11,738 bases of DNA from Opitutus sp. (GTDB lineage: Bacteria; Verrucomicrobiota; Verrucomicrobiae; Opitutales; Opitutaceae), in contig SIBR01000057.1 in assembly GCA_009695065.1 (NCBI GenBank), forward strand, positions 1 through 11,738, in the 5' to 3' direction. The translations under genes and the position numbers were made by a program. Below, one piece after another: positions 1-6,345 of this stretch; the first letter of the stretch is position 1, and the number at the start of each line of letters is the position of its first letter. The notes under the pieces were generated by a model, which saw only the letters and a list, made by a program, of their open reading frames with translations, ran no database searches and was not told where the DNA came from.

Positions 1-354
1 TCGTTGCGGACTGCTCGGTTAGCGTGCGGCTGCTCTCCACCCGTCCTCACGGACTCGCAGTTGCCACGCCGTCTCGGCAAAACGACCTAATTGGCCGGCT
101 GAGACTTCCACTCATGGTTGTTGGTTTTCGGGATCGCCCCCACAAAAAGACACGAAAAGAGGCTGAAGCTGCGGCGAAAATCTCCCGAGCGCCTAAAAGC
201 GCTACGCACGTTTGCGTCGGTGCCCGTGAGTCTTTGCGCCTTTTTGTGGCCAACCCCTCCGGCGCCTTTGGTTGCGGTGTCAACTGCCGCCGGATGCTTG
301 CCGGCTGAACTTTTCCCTCGCCACCCTCCCCGCTTCCTTCGCCACACTTTCCTC
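1..354. other. Non-coding or undetermined left flank
   Basis: I see no gene I can support before the esterase start. Open frames exist on both strands, but they overlap one another, have no family resemblance and look like chance frames in GC-rich DNA. One plus-strand frame open from base 1 stops at 88-90 and could be the last 29 codons of a gene cut off by the window edge. There is nothing to confirm that. The clearest structure is the inverted repeat at 140-249. A short GCCGG/CCGGC hairpin lies near 288-304. No purine-rich ribosome-binding site precedes the ATG at 355. Confidence 0.5.
140..249. repeat. Imperfect inverted repeat closing a branched structure
   Basis: CCACAAAAAG at 140-149 pairs perfectly with CTTTTTGTGG at 240-249. 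Pairing continues inward with a few mismatches or wobbles to 160/231, giving about 17 pairs in total. The enclosed 70 bases hold two adjacent perfect 5-bp hairpins: AGCGC/GCGCT (188-192/199-203) and ACGCA/TGCGT (204-208/213-217). The A-run/T-run arms stand out against the GC-rich background. It could be a small non-autonomous inverted-repeat element, a structured RNA, or a regulatory leader of the esterase. The pairing is visible in the sequence; the function is not known. Confidence 0.5.
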
Positions 355-1326
355 ATGCCCCTCGTCGACAAACCGCTTCCCGAACTCTACGAATACCGCG
401 GCCGCAATCCCCGACCCGAAGACTTCGAGGCGTATTGGGCCGCCGCCCTGCGCGAGCTCGATGCCACGGATCCGCGCCCCGAACTACGGCCCAATCCAAT
501 TCTGTCCTCGCGCCAGGTCGAATGTTTTGACCTGTGGTTCACCGGCGTGGGCGGCGCCCGCATTTACTCCAAGTATCTTCGTCCGCGCAGCGCGCCTACG
601 GCCGAAAAACATCCGGCCGTGCTGCAGTTCCACGGTTACTCGGGCCATTCCGGCGACTGGCTCGACAAATTCGGCTGGCCCGCGGAGGGCTTCTGCTACG
701 CCGCGATGGACTGCCGCGGCCAGGGTGGCCGTTCGGAAGACAACGCGCAGATCAAAGGCCCCACGTTGCGGGGGCATATCGTGCGCGGACTCGACGATCC
801 GGATCCCCGCAAGCTCGCGTTCCGCCAGATCTACCTGGACACCGTCCAACTCGCGCGGGTCGTGATGAATTTTTCCGAGGTCGACGCCGGCCGGGTCGGC
901 TGCTTTGGCGGTTCCCAGGGCGGCGCGCTGACCCTGGTGTGCGCGGCGCTCGAACCCCGGATCCGGCGGGCAGCGCCCGTTTATCCCTTCCTCTGCGATT
1001 ACCAGCGGGTGTGGGAGATGGATCTGGCCAAGGAGGTCTACGAGGAGATCCGGCTTTTTTTCCGGATGTTCGATCCCCGGCACGAGCGCGTGAAGGAGAC
1101 CTTCACGCGGCTCGGCTACATCGACTGCCAGCATCTCGCGCCGCGCATCAAGGCCGAAGTCCTGATGTTCACCGGCCTGATGGACCAGGTCTGTCCGCCG
1201 AGCGCCCAGTTCGCCGCCTACAACAAGATCACCGCCACGAAGGATATCGTCCTCTACCCCGATTTCGCCCACGAGCCGCTACCGGGGCAAATCGATCGCA
1301 CCTTCAATTTCATGCGCGGGCTTTGA
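355..1326 (+). CDS. CE7 acetyl-xylan esterase / cephalosporin-C deacetylase
   Basis: The 323-residue product is an alpha/beta-hydrolase of the AXE1 (CE7) family, which removes acetyl groups from xylan-derived oligosaccharides and other small acetylated compounds. The nucleophile is Ser187 in GGSQGG. Asp277 (in GLMDQVCPPS) and His306 (in DFAHEP) complete the triad at the spacing known for CE7 enzymes. The family's RGQGG motif is at 121-125 and HGYSG at 93-97. Length matches the usual 320 or so. I start at ATG 355 because homology begins there (MPLVDKPLPELYEYRG); the frame stays open upstream to 118 but that part resembles nothing. There is no signal peptide, so it is probably cytoplasmic and acts on imported oligosaccharides. 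There is no clear Shine-Dalgarno. Substrate cannot be told from sequence. Confidence 0.93.
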   Translation: MPLVDKPLPELYEYRGRNPRPEDFEAYWAAALRELDATDPRPELRPNPILSSRQVECFDLWFTGVGGARIYSKYLRPRSAPTAEKHPAVLQFHGYSGHSGDWLDKFGWPAEGFCYAAMDCRGQGGRSEDNAQIKGPTLRGHIVRGLDDPDPRKLAFRQIYLDTVQLARVVMNFSEVDAGRVGCFGGSQGGALTLVCAALEPRIRRAAPVYPFLCDYQRVWEMDLAKEVYEEIRLFFRMFDPRHERVKETFTRLGYIDCQHLAPRIKAEVLMFTGLMDQVCPPSAQFAAYNKITATKDIVLYPDFAHEPLPGQIDRTFNFMRGL

Positions 1327-1366
1327 TCTTTGCCAACAGAAGGTGGGGCCGACTCTCTCCCTCGAC

Positions 1367-1403
1367 CGGCTCGGGACCCTGAGTTCGTCGAACGGGCGAG
1401 CCG
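1367..1403. terminator. Hairpin between convergent genes (terminator or REP-like)
   Basis: CGGCTCG at 1367-1373 pairs with CGAGCCG at 1397-1403. Inside, CCC/GGG (1377-1379/1394-1396) and GTTC/GAAC (1383-1386/1390-1393) extend the helix. It sits in the 88-bp gap between two converging genes, a good place for a bidirectional transcription stop, though neither side has a T-tract. The inner sequence CCCTGAGTTCGTCGAACGGG resembles a CCCTGAG..GTCGAA.GGG intergenic palindrome that I recall as common across many bacterial genomes, so it may be a copy of that repeat. That resemblance is from memory. Confidence 0.5.
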
Positions 1404-1414
1404 TCCGCGTTCCG

Positions 1415-1708
1415 CTACCCGACCCAAGAGATTTTCTGCATCCGCTTCGCCAATTCGACGTCCTTGGCGGTGACGCGGCCGCCGGCATCGTGCGTGTTGA
1501 GCCGCACGGCCACGCGATGGTAGACGTTGGTCCACTCCGGGTGATGGTTCAGCGCTTCGGCCTCGAATCCCACGCGAACCATGAAACTAAGCGCTTCGCG
1601 GAACGACCCAAACTGGAAGGTTTTCACGAGCGCGTTGCGCCGAAACTTCCAACCCGGCAGCGAGCGGCAAGCGGCTGAAATTTTCCCGGTCGGCAGGGGT
1701 TTGCTCAT
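1415..1708 (-). CDS. 4a-hydroxytetrahydrobiopterin dehydratase (PCD/DCoH family)
   Basis: The 97-residue product belongs to the pterin-4a-carbinolamine dehydratase family. These small cytoplasmic enzymes dehydrate 4a-hydroxytetrahydropterin to quinonoid dihydropterin and so recycle the cofactor of aromatic amino-acid hydroxylases. The active-site signature is intact: His55-His56-Pro57 and Trp59 in LNHHPEWTNVYH, then His73 in LNTHDAGG, matching the three catalytic histidines of the family. Length is typical. I chose ATG 1708 (MSKPLPTG), which has GGAG just upstream. The frame also offers a GTG at 1726 that would add six residues. No aromatic hydroxylase gene is in the window, so its partner must be elsewhere. 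In many bacteria this protein occurs without an obvious hydroxylase, and its role there is less clear. Confidence 0.93.
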   Translation of the reverse strand: MSKPLPTGKISAACRSLPGWKFRRNALVKTFQFGSFREALSFMVRVGFEAEALNHHPEWTNVYHRVAVRLNTHDAGGRVTAKDVELAKRMQKISWVG

Positions 1709-1787
1709 CACTCCACGCTGCGCCACAAACCAGCGGGGTCAAACCCACGCCGTGCGGCAGGATGCACTGATTCGGGCAAAAGCTGAT

Positions 1788-1816
1788 TTGCACCCGAACG
1801 CCGCCGTGGCTAGGAA
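1788..1816 (+). promoter_or_regulatory. Weak sigma70-like promoter candidate for uppS
   Basis: TTGCAC (1788-1793) is followed after 17 bases by TAGGAA (1811-1816). The match to TTGACA/TATAAT is 4 of 6 for the -35 and only partial for the -10. Its position, about 50 bases before the uppS start and divergent from the dehydratase gene, is sensible. This is a weak call made by eye. Confidence 0.2.
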
Positions 1817-1828
1817 GGCGGCTTGTCA

Positions 1829-1847
1829 AGGGCGGTGCTGCCGCCCT
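1829..1847 (+). promoter_or_regulatory. Perfect 7-bp hairpin in uppS leader
   Basis: AGGGCGG (1829-1835) and CCGCCCT (1841-1847) form a perfect stem with a 5-base TGCTG loop, 15 bases upstream of the uppS ATG. No T-run follows, so it is not a classical terminator. If transcribed it would sit where it could affect ribosome access. No Shine-Dalgarno lies between it and the start codon. Confidence 0.3.
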
Positions 1848-1862
1848 AACTGCGATTGTCGC

Positions 1863-2615
1863 ATGTCCACCCACGCGCCCAATGTTCCGCCCCACGTCGC
1901 CATCATCATGGATGGCAACGGACGCTGGGCGAAAAATCGGGGGTTGACCCGGATCGAGGGCCACCGCCGCGGCGTCGAGACGGTTCGTACCACCACCTAT
2001 GCAGCGCGCGATCTTGGCGTGCGGATGCTGACGCTTTACGCTTTCTCGATCGAAAACTGGAAACGCCCGCAGGAGGAAGTCGAGGCCCTGATGGGTCTGC
2101 TGGAGTATTACCTGAAGAAGGAACTCCAGACCTTCGTGCGCGATCGCATCTGCCTGCGCACCATCGGGCGCACCGAGGAATTGCCGGCCGGCGTGCAGGA
2201 AGTGCTGCGCACAACCATTGAGGCCACCAAGCATTTAACCGACTACACCATCGTCCTGGCGCTGAACTACGGCTCCCGGACCGAGGTGGTCGATGCCGCG
2301 CGCGCCTACGCGGCCGCCGTCGCCGCGGGCAAGGAGAAGCTCAACGACGGTTCCTGGGCCACGTTCAGCCGCTATCTGCAAACCGCGGACATGCCGGACC
2401 CCGACCTCGTGATACGCACGTCCGGTGAAACGCGCATCAGCAATTTTCTACTCCTGCAGGCCGCCTATGCCGAATTTGTCTTCGCCCCGGTGCTGTGGCC
2501 CGATTTCACGAAGGCCGATCTCGCCGCAGCCATCGCGGAATACAACCGGCGCGAGCGTCGCTTCGGCCTGACGAGCGAACAATTGTCCGGCCCGGCCAGG
2601 GCAGTCGCGAAATGA
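1863..2615 (+). CDS. uppS: Isoprenyl (undecaprenyl) diphosphate synthase
   Basis: This 250-residue cis-prenyltransferase condenses isopentenyl diphosphate onto farnesyl diphosphate to make the undecaprenyl carrier lipid for peptidoglycan and other wall polymers. The opening HVAIIMDGNGRWAKNRG carries the catalytic Asp17. GHRRG (33-37), the YAFSIENWKRP block (59-69) and LNYGSRTE (134-141) follow. The pyrophosphate-binding end contains Arg185 in IRTSGE, Arg191 and Ser193 in RISNFLL, and Glu204 in AYAEF, so every residue expected from the E. coli enzyme is present. Length is normal (E. coli 253). I start at ATG 1863 because homology begins there, although the frame runs open from 1581. cdsA follows 62 bp downstream on the same strand, and the two are probably co-transcribed. 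The choice of undecaprenyl as product is inferred from the family. Confidence 0.96.
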   Translation: MSTHAPNVPPHVAIIMDGNGRWAKNRGLTRIEGHRRGVETVRTTTYAARDLGVRMLTLYAFSIENWKRPQEEVEALMGLLEYYLKKELQTFVRDRICLRTIGRTEELPAGVQEVLRTTIEATKHLTDYTIVLALNYGSRTEVVDAARAYAAAVAAGKEKLNDGSWATFSRYLQTADMPDPDLVIRTSGETRISNFLLLQAAYAEFVFAPVLWPDFTKADLAAAIAEYNRRERRFGLTSEQLSGPARAVAK

Positions 2616-2677
2616 GCACCCCACCATGCGCGACGGCGTCGACCGCGCCGACCCGATGTCCGGGCCGTTGAAGCGAC

Positions 2678-3508
2678 ATGGGTAAACGGATCTTCAGCAC
2701 GATTTTGCTCTGGGCCATCGTGGGTTCAGCCGCGTGGTTCGGGCGCACCAACGGGGCGCTGCTGCTCATCGCCACCATCTCGGTGATGACCCTCGGCGAG
2801 TTTTATCGCATCATGCGGGCGTCGGGCTATGCGCCGTTCCACAAGCTTGGACTCTGCTTCGGCGGCATCATCACGATGGCCCCCTGGCTCGAGGCGCAGC
2901 TCCAGGTTCCCACCCATCTCCTCCTGCCCTTGGGCACCGTCCTGTTCGCGGTGCGTCTCCTCGGCGAACGCACGCCCGAAAATCGCGTCGAGTCTCTCGC
3001 CGCCACCCTCTTCGGCCTGGTCTACGTTTCGCTGATGCTGCAATATCTGGTGCGGATCGTGACTCCGCTGCCCGGCGACGGCCTCTCGTCCGGCACCCGC
3101 CTGCTCCTTTGCCTGTGGATCGTGGCCGTGGCCAAGTTCTGCGACGTGGGCGCGCTGCTGACTGGTCTCGCGATTGGACGGCACAAGATGTCCCCGGTCA
3201 TCAGCCCGAAGAAGACGTGGGAGGGGGCCGTCGGCGGTGTGATCATTTCCATGGGTGTCGCGGCGCTTATCGCGTGGCTGGCCCGCGGCAAATTCCCGCC
3301 GCATATGACGCCCTTGATCGCCGCCCTGATGGCCATCCCCGTGGCCGTGCTGGGCATCGTGGCCGATTTGGTTGAATCCGTGCTCAAGCGCCGAGGAAAC
3401 CTGAAGGACTCCGGCTCGGCCATTCCCGGCCTCGGCGGTTTCTTCGACATGAGCGACAGCCTGATTCTCGCCGCGCCGATGGGATATTTTCTGTTTCGGC
3501 TGCCGTGA
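2678..3508 (+). CDS. cdsA: Phosphatidate cytidylyltransferase (CDP-diglyceride synthase)
   Basis: This 276-residue polytopic inner-membrane enzyme makes CDP-diacylglycerol from phosphatidate and CTP, the branch point to all bacterial phospholipids. Hydrophobic helices run through most of the chain. SPKKTWEG (176-183) is characteristic of the family. The C-terminal signature starts canonically (Asp230, Ser234, Lys237-Arg238, Lys243-Asp244) but then reads IPGLGGFFDMSDS. Leu252 stands where the PROSITE pattern has His, and the DRxD segment is altered, while Asp257 is kept. Asp230 and Asp257 have the same 27-residue spacing as the paired metal-site aspartates of the Thermotoga enzyme. The uppS-cdsA order is the common one, but here cdsA is not followed by dxr or rseP as in many genomes. 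Its stop codon lies at the edge of an intergenic repeat. Confidence 0.94.
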   Translation: MGKRIFSTILLWAIVGSAAWFGRTNGALLLIATISVMTLGEFYRIMRASGYAPFHKLGLCFGGIITMAPWLEAQLQVPTHLLLPLGTVLFAVRLLGERTPENRVESLAATLFGLVYVSLMLQYLVRIVTPLPGDGLSSGTRLLLCLWIVAVAKFCDVGALLTGLAIGRHKMSPVISPKKTWEGAVGGVIISMGVAALIAWLARGKFPPHMTPLIAALMAIPVAVLGIVADLVESVLKRRGNLKDSGSAIPGLGGFFDMSDSLILAAPMGYFLFRLP

Positions 3509-3545
3509 TCCGATCCAATCCCGCTTCTCCCGAAGCGGGCTGCAG
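3505..3545 (-). repeat. REP-like palindromic repeat, copy A (inverted)
   Basis: The core is CCCGCTTC (3520-3527) and GAAGCGGG (3532-3539), a perfect 8-bp stem with a 4-base loop. Read on the minus strand, the core plus its tail (AGCGGGATTGGATCGGATCAC minus its first base) matches copies C and D closely. The tail reaches into the cdsA stop codon. The position directly behind cdsA means it could also act as a transcription stop or protect the 3' end of the mRNA. No T-tract is present. Confidence 0.7.
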
Positions 3546-3562
3546 GAGAGCGACTGCCTAAG

Positions 3563-3590
3563 GTAGCCCGCCTCGGGAGAGGTGGAACGG
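3563..3590 (+). repeat. REP-like palindromic repeat, copy B
   Basis: TAGCCCGCCTCGGGAGAGGT starts at 3564 and repeats the pattern of the other copies. The stem pairs 3568-3574 with 3579-3585 around the same GGGA loop that copy A has on its minus strand. Relative to copy A, CTTC/GAAG has become CCTC/GAGG, a compensating base-pair change. Copies A and B face opposite ways about 20 bp apart, the arrangement called a BIME in enterobacteria. A 7-bp GCGGGCT/AGCCCGC pairing also links the two copies (3535-3541 with 3565-3571). Confidence 0.6.
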
Positions 3591-3966
3591 CCAACCCGAC
3601 GCCGGGCCAGGGCCAATCGATTTTCGGTCGAACCGCTTGCCTGCCTCATGGGCATCGTGGTACTTGCTTAGTGCCGGTGAATAGTTAGGTTTCCGCCGTT
3701 CGAAGATTTCCGAATCGAGTCGAGAGACCGTTGGAGAATGCGAGCGCAGTCAGTGGCCAGCTTGGTAAACGACCGGGTCTAGGTCAGGACGATGGCAGCG
3801 AGCGTCAGACGAGTCAGTGGCAGCCCAGTGCTTCCTTGAGAGTCGGACAACGTGCCGCCCGCGCGGATTTCACGAGAAACCGCCGGGGTGATGCGAGTGA
3901 CAGACGCCAGGAGTTAATCCTTCAACCATTAACCCAGGGTGCCCGCGCACCGAAGCCAGGAGATTC
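3591..3966. other. Long non-coding stretch or leader
   Basis: No gene is supported in these 376 bases; the 81-codon open frame beginning at 3731 has no family resemblance and atypical composition. Visible structure is a GGTACT/AGTGCC hairpin (3659-3664/3670-3675, one wobble) and two related segments, each GCGAGCG then AGTCAGTGGC (3740-3761 and 3798-3824). A perfect GGTGC/GCACC hairpin at 3938-3951 lies just before the ribosome-binding site of the next gene. It could hold a small RNA or a long 5' untranslated region. I do not recognise RNase P, tmRNA, SRP or a known riboswitch core. Confidence 0.4.
3938..3962 (+). promoter_or_regulatory. Leader hairpin and Shine-Dalgarno of the small protein
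   Basis: GGTGC (3938-3942) pairs with GCACC (3947-3951) across a CCGC loop. Seven bases later AGGAG (3958-3962) is one of the few good Shine-Dalgarno matches in the window. It lies 4 bases before ATG 3967 and 10 bases before ATG 3973, so either could be the start. Confidence 0.5.
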
Positions 3967-4377
3967 ATGCACATGAAACTTTCGCGACTTCTTGCCAACC
4001 GCCAAACCCTCAATCGTCAGGCCTACCTGGCCAATCTCGCGTTTAGCTACTTCGCCCTGAGGCGAATCACGAACCGGGTTTCGGCCGCCCGGCTGCACGG
4101 CCGGGTCCGGCTGCAAGCCGCCGTCCCCGCCGAAGAAATTTACTGGCCGACGCTCCTCGCCCTGGCGGGCAACCAGTCCGTCATTGAGGAACACTTCAGC
4201 GACGAGGACATCCTGCACCTCACCGAGGCGATCGCGTTTGCCCGCGAGGGCGAGTTTACGGAAATTGAGTTCGAACTCAGCGAGCTCGAACAAAATTACG
4301 TCGCCCCGCTGCGACGCACGCTGGCCGGGGCTGGCATCAACCTGGATCTCGATGGACCGTTCGCGGCGGAGAGGTAG
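3967..4377 (+). CDS. Small acidic protein of unknown function
   Basis: I do not recognise this 136-residue protein. The first 60 residues are basic and helix-like, rich in Arg, Leu and Ala. They are followed by a markedly acidic stretch (about residues 71-115) with EEHFSDEDILHLTEA and EFTEIEFELSELEQN, then a short C-terminal segment. There is no signal peptide, no membrane span and no cysteine pair, so it is probably cytoplasmic and alpha-helical. Support for being real comes from a strong AGGAG site, good codon use and its position as the only frame filling the gap between the repeat-rich leader and a convergent gene. The start may be ATG 3973 (MKLSRLL) instead, which drops two residues. It stands alone, so context gives no hint of function. 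Confidence 0.75.
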   Translation: MHMKLSRLLANRQTLNRQAYLANLAFSYFALRRITNRVSAARLHGRVRLQAAVPAEEIYWPTLLALAGNQSVIEEHFSDEDILHLTEAIAFAREGEFTEIEFELSELEQNYVAPLRRTLAGAGINLDLDGPFAAER

Positions 4378-4390
4378 AAGGTCGCGTGCT

Positions 4391-4447
4391 CGCTTGTCAC
4401 CCGCTGCGGGAGAAGCGGGACGGGATCGGATATCACCGACCATCCGT
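4391..4447 (+). repeat. REP-like palindromic repeat, copy C
   Basis: CCCGCT (4400-4405) pairs with AGCGGG (4414-4419), and the segment GGGAGAAGCGGGA is identical to the minus strand of copy A. The tail GGGATCGGATATCACCGACC continues the similarity to copies A and D, so the repeated unit is longer than the hairpin, about 50-57 bp. It fills the 108-bp space between two genes that converge on it and could serve as a stop for both. Confidence 0.7.
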
Positions 4448-4485
4448 CCGATGCGCCCCGAACGACGGAAAATTCCCCGCGCGCC

Positions 4486-5106
4486 CTACACCGCAGGCGC
4501 GGCGGGCGCCGTGCCGCGCTTCTCGCGCCACGCATTCAAGCCCGCGCCCAGACTGGCCAGCCAATAGATGGGGTCCACCACGTAGTCCCAGAGATTACTT
4601 GTTTCGAGCGCGCCCAACGCCCACGCGAGGATGGCGGCCAGCAGCAAAATTCCGAACCGATTGCCCCGCGCAAAAAGAAAGACGGCCAACGCGGACACCG
4701 CACCGACTGCCACCAGCCCGTCCCAACCCCAGCGATAGAGATCGAGCGCGACGGGACTCAGGGTTTGCAGGCCAAGCGCACTTCCGGCCACGGCGCCAAA
4801 AATCCACGCGACCCGATGGTCGGCGCGCGAAAACATTATCCGGCCGCCCAGATGCCGCCAGAGCGCGAGGCCCGCGAGGCCGACCAGCGGCACACTCGGA
4901 TTCGGCCAGATGCTCAGTCCCCAGCGCCAAAGGGACAGTCCGGCGAAAGGGACCAAAGCAACGGCCAGCACGGCCGCCCCAATTCCCCAGAGCATGGCCC
5001 GCGAACAGCGGCTTCCCCTCAACCGTGCCCCGACCCAGGCTAGGGCCAGCCAGAGCGTGGCGACGAATCCGATCCCATAATAGCACGAAGCGATGGCGCT
5101 GCTCAT
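4486..5106 (-). CDS. Polytopic membrane protein, third gene of the envelope operon
   Basis: This 206-residue hydrophobic protein has six or seven likely membrane helices (about 5-27, 37-62, 70-87, 97-120, 129-146, 150-168, 175-193). It has no signal peptide apart from the first helix and a short basic, Ala/Pro-rich C-terminus. I do not recognise a named family. Many tryptophans and the closing NLWDYVVDPIYWLASL segment suggest a conserved membrane core. Its ATG overlaps the stop of the sialidase-like gene (ATGA, 5103-5106), which points to translational coupling and a shared task. A scaffold, flippase-like or transport role for the two upstream enzymes is possible but is inference only. Confidence 0.85.
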   Translation of the reverse strand: MSSAIASCYYGIGFVATLWLALAWVGARLRGSRCSRAMLWGIGAAVLAVALVPFAGLSLWRWGLSIWPNPSVPLVGLAGLALWRHLGGRIMFSRADHRVAWIFGAVAGSALGLQTLSPVALDLYRWGWDGLVAVGAVSALAVFLFARGNRFGILLLAAILAWALGALETSNLWDYVVDPIYWLASLGAGLNAWREKRGTAPAAPAV

Positions 5107-6341
5107 GGGGTCGTAGGGCTACCGGCCCCCAATTGTCCGTCCAACCACGCCAGGTTGAATTCGACGTGTTTGATTCGCTGGCGCTTCCACGTGTAGGCCA
5201 GGTGAATTCGGCCGCGGTCATCTTCGACGAGCGCCGGATAGGAAAATTCCTGGTTCGCCTCGTTTTCGATCACGGGTCCGGCGCGCCAGGTTCGGCCCGC
5301 GTCGGACGACACCGCCAGTCGCAGGTTCTCGCGGCCGCGCGCAGAGTCGTTGTAAACGAGCAGGAATCGCCCATCGCGCACGCGAATGGCCCCGACCGCC
5401 GCATCCGGGTTCGGCAATTCCCCCGGAACCGCCGGGGACCACGTCCAGCCGCGATCCTCGGAGAACGCGGAGTGCATTTTCCCGGCGACGCCGTGATCGC
5501 GCAGCGCCATGAAAACCCGGCCGTTGTCCAGTGGCACGAGCACCGGCTGAATCAAGTGCTGCGCCCCGGGCAGGCTGCGCACGCCATAGCTTGCCAGACT
5601 CCCGGCTGGCCCGGGCGTCAGCCACAGCAGCTGGGGAAACGTCCGCGCCATTTCGTGATAGATCGGCAACCCGATGCGACCGTCGGCGGCGAGCATGGGT
5701 TGGTTGCGGACGAGCGAGCTAAGATTGAAAAAAGGATTCAGCATCAGCCGTTGGCTCGGGCCCCAGGTGCGGCCGTCATCCCGCGACGTTTTGAAATTCA
5801 GCGCGCTGCCCGACCAGCCGCCCACGGTGACTGTGACGTAGATCATCCAGACGCCGCCTTTTCCGTCGGGAAAGACCACCGCGTTGCCGATCTTCCGAAT
5901 CGCCCGGCCGAGTTCCTGTTGCGCGCTTTCCCGATCCACCACGCGCACCGGGACCGTCCAAGTCTCGCTGCCCACGGCAAGCCGCGCGGTGAACAAGGCC
6001 ACATCGGCCGCCCCCTCGCGGGAACCACCGAACCAAATTGCCAGCAGATCGCCATCGGGCAGAACACAGACCGAACAACTGTGCGCTGAGGGCGTGTGCC
6101 CCACCGGTGTGATCCACGAAGAGGAAAAAACGGGAATACGATCGGGAGAAATATTCCGGGCCGCGGGCCACACCGAGCCGGCCACACTCGCCGGAGCATG
6201 GGACCGATCGGCGGCGGAGCGGAACAAGACGGTGGCGGCGACCCCCAGCGTGAGCGCAATCAGGAGAAGCCGATAACGCCCTCCGAGCGTTTCAGGTTCG
6301 GCGGCGATCGGAGCGGTCACGTGGGGTTCGGCCGGCGTCAT
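5103..6341 (-). CDS. Membrane-anchored sialidase-like protein (BNR/Asp-box)
   Basis: The 412-residue product has a short cytoplasmic tail and one N-terminal membrane helix (about 23-41, RYRLLLIALTLGVAATVLF), so the catalytic domain should face the periplasm. The rest is a six-bladed beta-propeller of the BNR_2 sialidase-like type. Three Asp boxes of the form SxDxGxTW are exact: 186-193, 294-301 and 345-352. Possible active-site segments include GGSREG (105-110), RNQP (212-215) and PIYHE (226-230). A full sialidase arginine triad cannot be assigned by eye, so the substrate is open. I start at ATG 6341, four bases after the stop of the upstream gene; the frame is open further upstream only inside that gene. 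It is probably an exo-glycosidase or glycan-binding protein working with its operon partners on an acidic envelope sugar. Confidence 0.87.
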   Translation of the reverse strand: MTPAEPHVTAPIAAEPETLGGRYRLLLIALTLGVAATVLFRSAADRSHAPASVAGSVWPAARNISPDRIPVFSSSWITPVGHTPSAHSCSVCVLPDGDLLAIWFGGSREGAADVALFTARLAVGSETWTVPVRVVDRESAQQELGRAIRKIGNAVVFPDGKGGVWMIYVTVTVGGWSGSALNFKTSRDDGRTWGPSQRLMLNPFFNLSSLVRNQPMLAADGRIGLPIYHEMARTFPQLLWLTPGPAGSLASYGVRSLPGAQHLIQPVLVPLDNGRVFMALRDHGVAGKMHSAFSEDRGWTWSPAVPGELPNPDAAVGAIRVRDGRFLLVYNDSARGRENLRLAVSSDAGRTWRAGPVIENEANQEFSYPALVEDDRGRIHLAYTWKRQRIKHVEFNLAWLDGQLGAGSPTTP

Positions 6342-6345
6342 CGAT

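Noticed and set aside
118..354. 79-residue N-terminal extension of the esterase
   Set aside because: CE7 proteins are about 320 residues and similarity begins at ATG 355. The extension crosses the inverted repeat and has no signal-peptide logic.
1581..1862. 94-residue N-terminal extension of uppS
   Set aside because: It would overlap the dehydratase gene on the opposite strand, and UppS proteins begin a few residues before the HVAIIMDGNG motif.
3591..3966. Known structured RNA (RNase P, tmRNA, SRP RNA, tRNA, common riboswitch)
   Set aside because: I found none of their conserved cores or a tRNA T-loop with matching acceptor stem. Only generic hairpins are present.
3731..3976. 81-codon open frame in the long non-coding stretch
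   Set aside because: It has no family resemblance and no ribosome-binding site, and its end overlaps the better-supported gene at 3967.
3505..4447. CRISPR array formed by the palindromic repeats
   Set aside because: The copies are unevenly spaced, in both orientations, separated by genes and variable in sequence, unlike regularly spaced identical repeats.
4386..6089. 567-codon plus-strand open frame opposite the membrane and sialidase-like genes
   Set aside because: It is rich in Arg, Pro and Gly with no domain, and lies antisense to genes with clear Asp boxes, membrane helices and an ATGA overlap. It is a GC-rich shadow frame.
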